Origin: an uncultured Erythrobacter sp.
GTDB taxonomy: Bacteria > Pseudomonadota > Alphaproteobacteria > Sphingomonadales > Sphingomonadaceae
Length of the DNA stretch: 64,000 nt
Reading direction: 5' to 3'
Assembly: GCF_958304185.1 (NCBI RefSeq)
Contig: NZ_OY284433.1
Location: 558,001 to 622,000 of the forward strand
The first letter of the stretch is position 1; each line of letters opens with the position of its first letter. A model generated the notes under the pieces. It saw only the letters and a list, made by a program, of their open reading frames with translations, did no database searches and was not told the DNA's origin. Of the stretch, positions 57,552 through 64,000 are shown piece by piece. Both the position numbers and the translations under genes were made by a program.

Positions 57552-59729
57552 GTGGCCAGATCAGCTTTGATGTCGAGTGCAGCAGCGGTGTTGCTGGCGG
57601 TCAGCCCGGCGGTCGTCGCCGCGCAGGATGAGGCCCCAGCAGCCGCGGACACCGGCAGCCGTGCGACCACCGGCGAAATCATCGTCACCGCTCGCAAGCG
57701 GGAAGAGCGGCTGGTGGATGTGCCGGGGCCCATCACCGCGCTCTCGCCCACCACAATCACCGATGCTCGCCTGCAGGAACCGCGCGATCTGCTGTTGCAG
57801 GTGCCGGGCGCCTTCCTCGTCGAAAACAATGCTGGTACCGCCCGCGACATCTCAATCCGCGGGGTCGGCACGCCGACACTGTTCGCCGAACCGGGTGTCG
57901 CGATGTATGTCGACGAGGTCTATTCGAGCGGGTTCATCAGCTTCCCCACTCAGTTCTACGATCTTGAACGGGTCGAAGTGCTGCGCGGCCCGCAAGGCGC
58001 GCTCTACGGACGCAACGCGGTGGGCGGCGCGGTCAATGTCATTTCCAAGCGTCCGACCGACGACCTATCCGGCATGATCCGCAGCACCGTCGCGCGCTAT
58101 GACCGGCGCGAGGTTGAGGCGATGGCGAACCTGCCGGTCGGCGACAGCTTCGGCGTGCGCGTCTCGGGCCTTTATATCGATCAGAACAAGGGTGAGTATC
58201 TCAATACCGTCACCGACGAATTCATCGACAAGCAGGATTCGATCAGTGGCCGCGTCGTCGCCAAGTTCGATCCGGGCAGCGGGTTCAGCGCAACCCTGAT
58301 CTACGAGCACACCGATGCCGACACGCCCGGCACAGCGCTGTTCTTCCGCGATGCGGGCGAAACCCGCCGCACCATCCGCCGCGATACCCAGCCGCGCAAC
58401 AGCTACAATGTCGATCGCCTCGCCGCAGAGCTAGCCTACGATAGCGACAACGCGGGCACTTTCACGCTGATTGCCGGGGGTCGCGATTACAAGCTGCGCG
58501 GGACAGAGGACACCGACCTTTCGGACAACATCATCCCCGATCTGGCCACCGGCAATCTCGGCCAGCAGGTCACCACCCGCTTCAACCGGGTCGAAAGCCG
58601 CTTTGGCGAACTGCGCTGGCTTTCAACGCAATGGGGCGCTGTGTCGGTGCTGGCGGGGATCACCTATCTCGATGAAAGCGCGGTCGGCGACATCGCCACC
58701 GATCTCGTCAGCATCCGCACCTTCCTTGGCGGCGGGACGGTGCCCTTCGTGCTCGGGATCGCCAATGACCAGTCGCTGGAGTCATGGGCAGCCTTCCTTG
58801 AAGCCGATGTCGACCTCGCGGATGACGTCAGCGTGATCGCGAGCGCGCGCTATACCGACGACACCAAGCGGGTGAACTTCGCCTTCAACCCCACGCCGGC
58901 GCTCGCCGGGTTCGGGCTGGTGCCGCAGACCGCAAACCTGTCGCGCGGGTTCAGCCGCTTCACACCGGGGATAACGCTGTCGTGGACGCCGGGCGATGCG
59001 AATATCTATGCCAAGATCCAGACAGGCTTCCGCGCTGGGGGCTTCAACTTCAACGTCGCCAATGCAGCAAACCTTGAATACGGGCAGGAAACCTCGGTCA
59101 ATTACGAGATCGGGGCGAAGACCACGCTGCTGGACGGCAAGGCGCTCATCGGTGTGTCAGCCTATCTGCTGACGCAGGACGATGTCTTGGTGCCGTTCTT
59201 CGATTTCACCGCCGCACCAGGCCTCCAAGGCTTCCTTGCCAACGCCGGCAAGGCCGAAACCTTGGGGATTGAGCTGGAGGGTTCGATCACGCCGATTGAG
59301 GGCGTGACGCTCGGCGGTACGATCGGATGGATGGACCCCGAATTCACCAGCGGCAGCTTCATCGCCGGACTGGCCACCGCCACCCCGCTCGAAGGGTTGC
59401 AATTGCCCGCCACGCGGCGGTGGAGCTTCTCGCTCAATGCCGAAGTGCGCCGCCCGCTATCGGACAGGATCGATCTGATCGCCAACGCTGCCTATGCAAG
59501 CCGTTCGGGCGGTTTTCAGGACGTGGCCAATGCCTTCCGCACTGGCGACATCGATCTGCTGAACTTGTCGGCAGGGCTCGATTTCGGGAAGTTCGATGTG
59601 CTCGCCTTCGTCCAGAACGCCGGAAACGACCGCTTCGATATTGCGTTCGGTGGCAACCGCAACGGCACTTCGGGCGTCACTCAGGCGCCGGGGACGACCT
59701 ATGGCGTATCGACGCGCGTGAACTTCTGA
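57552..59729 (+). CDS. TonB-dependent outer-membrane receptor
   Basis: 725 residues. GTG start five bases after GGAGG; an ATG six codons on is also possible. A signal peptide (A-A-V-L-L-A-V-S-P-A-V-V-A-A) is followed by E-I-I-V-T-A-R-K-R-E-E-R, the usual region before the plug. The plug has R-D-I-S-I-R-G-V-G and V-E-V-L-R-G-P-Q-G-A-L-Y-G-R-N-A-V-G-G-A-V-N-V-I. The beta-barrel ends with V-S-T-R-V-N-F, a terminal Phe as needed for outer-membrane assembly. It probably imports an iron complex, vitamin or glycan; the ligand is unknown. No TonB or ABC gene for it lies alongside. Confidence 0.95.
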   Translation: MARSALMSSAAAVLLAVSPAVVAAQDEAPAAADTGSRATTGEIIVTARKREERLVDVPGPITALSPTTITDARLQEPRDLLLQVPGAFLVENNAGTARDISIRGVGTPTLFAEPGVAMYVDEVYSSGFISFPTQFYDLERVEVLRGPQGALYGRNAVGGAVNVISKRPTDDLSGMIRSTVARYDRREVEAMANLPVGDSFGVRVSGLYIDQNKGEYLNTVTDEFIDKQDSISGRVVAKFDPGSGFSATLIYEHTDADTPGTALFFRDAGETRRTIRRDTQPRNSYNVDRLAAELAYDSDNAGTFTLIAGGRDYKLRGTEDTDLSDNIIPDLATGNLGQQVTTRFNRVESRFGELRWLSTQWGAVSVLAGITYLDESAVGDIATDLVSIRTFLGGGTVPFVLGIANDQSLESWAAFLEADVDLADDVSVIASARYTDDTKRVNFAFNPTPALAGFGLVPQTANLSRGFSRFTPGITLSWTPGDANIYAKIQTGFRAGGFNFNVANAANLEYGQETSVNYEIGAKTTLLDGKALIGVSAYLLTQDDVLVPFFDFTAAPGLQGFLANAGKAETLGIELEGSITPIEGVTLGGTIGWMDPEFTSGSFIAGLATATPLEGLQLPATRRWSFSLNAEVRRPLSDRIDLIANAAYASRSGGFQDVANAFRTGDIDLLNLSAGLDFGKFDVLAFVQNAGNDRFDIAFGGNRNGTSGVTQAPGTTYGVSTRVNF

Positions 59730-59752
59730 CGGGTCGCAACCGGGGCGGGCGT

Positions 59753-60721
59753 TCAACCCGCCTCGGTCAGCCGCGCCAATTCGGCGATGATCGGGCGGCA
59801 CAGCTGTTCGTCATTCCAGCGATGCCCTGCCGCGGGAACGATGTGCAGCCGTGCATCCGGCCACGCCTGCGCCAGATCCCACGCGCTTTGCGGCGGCGTG
59901 CACATGTCGGATCGTCCGGCAACAATCGCGCCGGGGACACCCGCTAACCGCCCCGCATCGCGTAACAATTGATCGGGCGCGAGGAAGTAATCATGCGCCT
60001 CGAAATGGGCGAAAATCCGGGCGGATTGCACGGCGGCATCGGTGATTTCGGACAGGTCGTCTCCCGGGGTGGCGGGCCACAAGTCGAGCGTCTGGCTCTC
60101 TGCCATGCCGAGGATGTGCGCCGCCGTGCGGTGGATCGCGGGATCGAGATCGAGGATGCGGCGTATGAACGCGCTGCGCGGATCGCTCCGCTCGTCCTCG
60201 GGCAGCCATGCATCGCGTGCGGCGAAGACCTCAGGGAAGACATGGCCCCCGCCCTGCCACCACCACCACACGTCAAACGCCCGCGCCAGATAGACCCCGC
60301 TGACCACCAGCCCCGCAACCCGCTCCGGATGCGCCTCGGCATAAGCGAGTGCGAGGGTCGAGCCCCACGATCCGCCCAGCACGGTCCAACGCTCGAACCC
60401 GAGATGGGTGCGCAGTCGCTCCATATCGGCGACCAGATCGGGCGTGGTGTTGTGATCGAGCGCGCCTGCGGGCAGCGACTTGCCGCAGCCCCGTTGGTCG
60501 AAGAACACACCTTGCTGGTGGTCGGGATCGATCAGGCGGCGGTAATAGGGCCGGATCGACCCGCCCGGCCCGCCATGCACCACCACCACCGGTACGCCAG
60601 CCGGGTTGCCCGTCAGCTCCCACCACACCTGATGCCCGTCTCCACAATCGAGATGGCCGGAAGCCCGTGGGTTGGCCACAGGGGGGAAGAAGACAGAGTC
60701 CTGCCTCAATGGCCATTTCAT
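59753..60721 (-). CDS. pip: Proline iminopeptidase
   Basis: Removes N-terminal proline from peptides. 322 residues, alpha/beta hydrolase. Oxyanion segment H-G-G-P-G-G is at 49-54. Nucleophile Ser118 is in G-G-S-W-G-S. Acid Asp is in G-R-S-D-M-C, and catalytic His in A-A-G-H-R-W-N. D-Q-R-G-C-G-K-S is typical of the family. Its start overlaps the stop of the binding-protein gene by four bases, making it the last gene of the peptide operon. Confidence 0.94.
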   Translation of the reverse strand: MKWPLRQDSVFFPPVANPRASGHLDCGDGHQVWWELTGNPAGVPVVVVHGGPGGSIRPYYRRLIDPDHQQGVFFDQRGCGKSLPAGALDHNTTPDLVADMERLRTHLGFERWTVLGGSWGSTLALAYAEAHPERVAGLVVSGVYLARAFDVWWWWQGGGHVFPEVFAARDAWLPEDERSDPRSAFIRRILDLDPAIHRTAAHILGMAESQTLDLWPATPGDDLSEITDAAVQSARIFAHFEAHDYFLAPDQLLRDAGRLAGVPGAIVAGRSDMCTPPQSAWDLAQAWPDARLHIVPAAGHRWNDEQLCRPIIAELARLTEAG

Positions 60722-62274
60722 CGGGCGGGTACCTTTCGGGTCAGACCCGCCAGCGGCAGGGCGAAGCTCTGGTAGGGGTCGATGCTCACACCGCTAAGGT
60801 CGGCGCGGTAGGCGATGATCGGGTTGGCGCCGAAGATCATCACCAGCGGGCGATCGGCGCGCAGCTTGGCATCGATCCGACGCAAGATCGCCGCGCGCGC
60901 CTCAGTCGAGGGCGTGGCCGCCGCCTCCAGCAGCCAGCGGTCAACCTGCGGGTCAGCATAGCCCGAAACATTGGTGCCATTCGCCCGCGCGCGGCCCGAT
61001 AAAAGTGCTTCGAGCATCGCGGTCGCCTCGGGCGAATCCAGCGTCCAGGCGTCGTAGATCAGATCGAACTCACCCGCCTGCGCCAGCGCCACCATCGCGC
61101 CGGGCTGGCGGCGTTCGATCACCACGTTGATCCCGGCCCCGGCGAGGTTGGATTGGATGAATTCCGCCACCGGCCCGAGCATCGACACCATCAGCCGCAC
61201 CGGTTCGCCCTTGTATCCCGCCGCAGCCAGCTCGCGGCGCGCGGCGGCGAGATCGCGCTGCGGGGGCGGTTCGGCGGGATCAAAGCCGGTTGAGCCAGGC
61301 GGGATATAGCCCGCAATCTGCACCGCATTGCCCTTGAGCACCTGCACCCGCAGCGCCTCGTAATCCAGCGCATGGGCAATCGCGCGGCGCAGGTGGACGT
61401 TCGCCAGCGGGCCTTTGCGGGTGTTGAGTGTGAGGAAGGACTGCGACGGCCCGCCCGCAATGCTGGTGACGGCGACGCCTTCCAGCCCGCGATACCGCTC
61501 GGTGAAAGCGGCGGGCACGGCTACGGTTAGGTCGATGTCACCGCGTTCGAGCAGCAAGCGGCGCACGCCTTCATCGGGCAGCGCAACAAACCGCGCGCGG
61601 GTGAACTGGCGCGGCGGCGCAGCGGCGCGAGGGTTGGCCGCGAGCGTCACGCTTTCTCCCGCGCGCACTTCTGCCAGCACATAGGGGCCGGAACCTGCGC
61701 TGTGCGACGACAGCCACAGCCGCGCCTCGGCGTCCGCATCGCCCGCCCCAGCGAGCGCCGCTTTGCGGCTAATCACCGAGGTCGCCGGATGGGCGAGCAA
61801 TTGCAGCGCCAGCGCGTGTGGTCGCTTGAGGGTGAGCGTCAATGTGCGCTCCCCCGTCACCTCGGCCCGCTCCAGCCATTCGAGGAAATAGGCCGAGCCC
61901 AGTCCTAGCCGTCTGACCCGGTCGAGCGACCAGACCACGTCTGCGGCAGTGACCGGGGTGCCGTCGGCGAAGACGCGGCCGTCCTTGAGGACGATGTCGA
62001 TCCGCAAGCCGTCTGCCGAAATCTGCCAGCTTTGCGCCAGCTCGCCTTCGATCTCGGGCTTGCTTGTGCCGCTTCGGAAGCACAGAAGTTGTTCGTAAAG
62101 CTGGTCGATGATCGGCAGGCCAGCGCCGGTCGCGCCCTGCGCTGGATCGAGCGACTGCGGCGGGAAGGCGGTGGCAACGACCACAGTCCGTGCGCGGTCC
62201 TCGACATCGGGCTCGGGAATGCAGCCGACGAGCGCCAAAAGCATCGCGGCAAGCGCCAGCGCGCGCGCGATCAT
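60718..62274 (-). CDS. Peptide-type ABC transporter substrate-binding lipoprotein
   Basis: 518 residues of the family 5 solute-binding proteins. A lipoprotein signal ends L-L-A-L-V-G-C with the lipidated Cys at 18. F-P-P-Q-S-L-D-P-A-Q and L-A-Q-S-W-x-x-x-x-x-G are typical of the oligopeptide/dipeptide group; V-T-A-A-D-V-V-W-S-L-D-R-V follows. It captures peptides, or possibly nickel or sugars, in the periplasm. It overlaps both neighbours by four bases. Confidence 0.92.
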   Translation of the reverse strand: MIARALALAAMLLALVGCIPEPDVEDRARTVVVATAFPPQSLDPAQGATGAGLPIIDQLYEQLLCFRSGTSKPEIEGELAQSWQISADGLRIDIVLKDGRVFADGTPVTAADVVWSLDRVRRLGLGSAYFLEWLERAEVTGERTLTLTLKRPHALALQLLAHPATSVISRKAALAGAGDADAEARLWLSSHSAGSGPYVLAEVRAGESVTLAANPRAAAPPRQFTRARFVALPDEGVRRLLLERGDIDLTVAVPAAFTERYRGLEGVAVTSIAGGPSQSFLTLNTRKGPLANVHLRRAIAHALDYEALRVQVLKGNAVQIAGYIPPGSTGFDPAEPPPQRDLAAARRELAAAGYKGEPVRLMVSMLGPVAEFIQSNLAGAGINVVIERRQPGAMVALAQAGEFDLIYDAWTLDSPEATAMLEALLSGRARANGTNVSGYADPQVDRWLLEAAATPSTEARAAILRRIDAKLRADRPLVMIFGANPIIAYRADLSGVSIDPYQSFALPLAGLTRKVPAR

Positions 62275-63914
62275 GGCGCGTCTCCGGCGAGCAGCTTGGG
62301 TGCAGCCAGCCCGAGGTCACGCCATTGTTCAGCAACGGGGGGTTTGATCCGCGCGAGCGTAATCCGCAGCAAGCGCAGGAAGCCGAAAGAGACGTGGGTC
62401 ACCGGGCCATCCGCGTCGGCTTCAAAGCGCAGATGCACTTCGCTGGGCGCGCCGTCGGGCATCGTGCAGCGGAACAGCGCGCCGCAGACCGGCACCAGCG
62501 GCCAGCCTTCCCCACCCGGCCAGACGGGGCCGGTGAACACTCGCAGCACGCCGCAGCTGTCCGCTTTGATCGTCACCGGATGCGGCAGGCTGGCGCAGGC
62601 ATATGTGCCGATAATCGCCTCGGCAGGCAGCGTAGCCGCATCGTCCACCCGGCGGTAGTTCACCGCGTGATTGCCCTCCCACCGCGTCAATTCAGCTGGG
62701 GGCGTGGCGGTGTTGGGGCCTTCGATCACGAACGGCTCGACGCCAAGCGTGCGGCGGAACACGCCATCTTTCCCGCGGGGCATCCGCCGACCATCCACAG
62801 CGATCTCGCCGGGGCCGCCCTTGACGCTCAGCGAAGCAATCGCCTCGACACTGGCATAGGTCGCCTCCCACACCGGTTCAGGAGCCGAGCTGGTCAACGC
62901 GGGGGTCGCCCCGGGATCGGGCGGCACGCCGAGCGCGGTCACCAGCATTTCGCGCGCACGCTCGTAGACATTGGCATCGGCCCGGTTGGCGAGGATGATC
63001 ACGGCCACATCCTTGTCCGGCGCATAGAGATAGTCGCTCGCCCAGCCCGAATGCCCGCCTGCATGGCCGATCACCTGCACGCCGCTCAGCGACTGGCGCA
63101 CGAAGCCGTGGGCATAACCACTTGACGAGCCGTCGTTGTGAGGCACGGCTCCGGCAAGCCGGGTGCGCCACCCACGCGGATTGCCACGCAGCCAGCGGTG
63201 CCAAGCAATCATGTCGGCAAGCGAAGCGATCACGCCACCAGGCGCGGCCTCGACCGAGACGGGATCAGCCGGGACGAACCGCTCGCCGGACCGCGCATAG
63301 CCGATCGCCGTTTCAGGCAGGCGGTGCGCGAGGCTATCATCCAGCACCGCGCTCACCATCCCCGCCGGATCGAAGACGTGCCGCTGCATCAGGCGCGCCA
63401 GCGGTTCGCCCGTCGCCCGCTCTGTCACCAGATGGAGCAGCACGGTGTTGGCATTGGCGTAAAGCGTTCGCTCACCGGGAAGGAAGTTCAGCTGGCGCTG
63501 AGCCAACAGCAGCGCCAGCAAAGCCTGCGAATGCTCGGCCAGCCTCGCCGCATCCCCCAGCGCCAGCCACACCAGCGGGTAGGTCTCGGGAATGCCGCTC
63601 TTCATCGCCAGCATCTGCGCCAGCGTCGGGTCCGCCTCGAAGCGGTGTTCGGGCACATGGCGGGAGAGGGGATCGGTGAGCGCCAGCTTCCCCTCATCCT
63701 CCAGCGCGGCCAGCGTGAGCGCGACCATTGGCTTGGTGATCGAAGCGATCCGCATCCGGGTTGCGGGTGTCAGGATCGCGGTGGTATCGAGCCGGGCGAG
63801 GCCGAAACACCCCTGCCACGCCACAACATCGCCATCTAGCAGCGCGGCGACACAGCCCGGTGCGGCGGCAAAATCCTGCCCGGCGAACAGCGCGTCAAGC
63901 GCCGACGGGTTCAC
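62271..63914 (-). CDS. Serine hydrolase, beta-lactamase/class C-like
   Basis: 547 residues. S-x-x-K is Ser58-Ile-Thr-Lys61, the Tyr-x-Asn motif is Tyr152-Ala-Asn154, and the third motif H-A-G lies in I-G-H-A-G-G-H-S-G. This is the penicillin-binding-protein fold shared by class C beta-lactamases, D-aminopeptidases and esterases. A C-terminal part of about 200 residues resembles the extra domain of D-aminopeptidase-like proteins. No signal peptide is obvious. GTG start overlapping the ABC ATPase stop (GTGA). The operon suggests a peptidase role. Confidence 0.88.
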   Translation of the reverse strand: MNPSALDALFAGQDFAAAPGCVAALLDGDVVAWQGCFGLARLDTTAILTPATRMRIASITKPMVALTLAALEDEGKLALTDPLSRHVPEHRFEADPTLAQMLAMKSGIPETYPLVWLALGDAARLAEHSQALLALLLAQRQLNFLPGERTLYANANTVLLHLVTERATGEPLARLMQRHVFDPAGMVSAVLDDSLAHRLPETAIGYARSGERFVPADPVSVEAAPGGVIASLADMIAWHRWLRGNPRGWRTRLAGAVPHNDGSSSGYAHGFVRQSLSGVQVIGHAGGHSGWASDYLYAPDKDVAVIILANRADANVYERAREMLVTALGVPPDPGATPALTSSAPEPVWEATYASVEAIASLSVKGGPGEIAVDGRRMPRGKDGVFRRTLGVEPFVIEGPNTATPPAELTRWEGNHAVNYRRVDDAATLPAEAIIGTYACASLPHPVTIKADSCGVLRVFTGPVWPGGEGWPLVPVCGALFRCTMPDGAPSEVHLRFEADADGPVTHVSFGFLRLLRITLARIKPPVAEQWRDLGLAAPKLLAGDAP

Positions 63915-64000
63915 CGCGTCGCTCCCGGCATCGCGGCGATCAGACCTTGGGTATAGGGATGCTGGGGCGCGGCAAACACCGCCTCGGTCGGCCCGCTTTC
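63911..64000 (-). CDS. ABC transporter ATP-binding protein, oligopeptide type (partial, C-terminus only)
   Basis: Only the last 29 codons are in the window; the gene continues past the right edge. They include A-A-P-Q-H-P-Y-T-Q-G-L-I-A-A-M-P, the characteristic C-terminal H-P-Y-T-x-x-L motif of oligopeptide/dipeptide transporter ATPases (OppD/DppF type). The stop overlaps the serine hydrolase GTG. Confidence 0.82.
   Translation of the reverse strand, partial: ESGPTEAVFAAPQHPYTQGLIAAMPGATR

Overview
The window is GC-rich, densely coded chromosomal DNA from an alphaproteobacterium, most likely a member of the Sphingomonadales (Erythrobacter/Porphyrobacter-like). This rests on the gene orders lepB-rnc-era and plsY-dprA-topA, a C4-pathway 5-aminolevulinate synthase, exosortase-A-associated polysaccharide genes, a DUF6481 protein, a large TonB-dependent receptor, and the short palindromic repeats scattered between genes. 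The assignment is inferred from protein and repeat character; no 16S or tRNA gene is present. No prophage, CRISPR array, rRNA or tRNA was seen.

Layout. 0-6 kb, minus strand: a propionyl-CoA/methylmalonyl-CoA module (pccB, epimerase, a crotonase, B12-dependent mutase, a small transporter) whose three larger gaps each hold a palindromic repeat. 6-12 kb: three oxidoreductases, glutathione reductase and an RhlE-type helicase. 12-15 kb: two tandem secreted TonB-C-like proteins and pgi. 14.8-17.5 kb, plus strand: lepB-rnc-era with a perfect parS site between rnc and era, then a 535-bp nest of repeats. 18-24 kb, minus strand: a response regulator with a small partner, topA, dprA and plsY. 23.7-27.4 kb, plus strand: a LuxR-type regulator carrying a membrane segment and EF-hands, murI, hemA and a nitroreductase. 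27-35 kb: a secreted protein of unknown function and the glutamate synthase genes gltB/gltD, separated by a repeat. 35-39 kb: part of an exosortase-A exopolysaccharide locus. 39-41.5 kb: MaoC dehydratase, thiolase and a PNPOx-like protein.

41.7-48 kb is a polyamine region: an ornithine/lysine-type decarboxylase with a structured leader, carboxynorspermidine decarboxylase and carboxynorspermidine dehydrogenase. Together these can make spermidine from putrescine and aspartate semialdehyde without decarboxylated SAM. A roughly 480-bp unit encoding a GxxExxY protein and bounded by imperfect inverted repeats sits inside this gene string. LemA and DUF3137 genes lie between the decarboxylases.

48-57 kb holds a threonine dehydratase-like enzyme, the betaine-lipid pair btaA-btaB, a HerA-like ATPase, a fatty acid desaturase, a transglutaminase-like protein, RluE, and a RoxA-type oxygenase next to DUF6481. 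57.5-64 kb holds a TonB-dependent receptor, then a tightly overlapping minus-strand operon (ABC peptide-transporter ATPase fragment, serine hydrolase, peptide-binding lipoprotein, proline iminopeptidase) that looks like a peptide uptake and breakdown unit continuing beyond the window.
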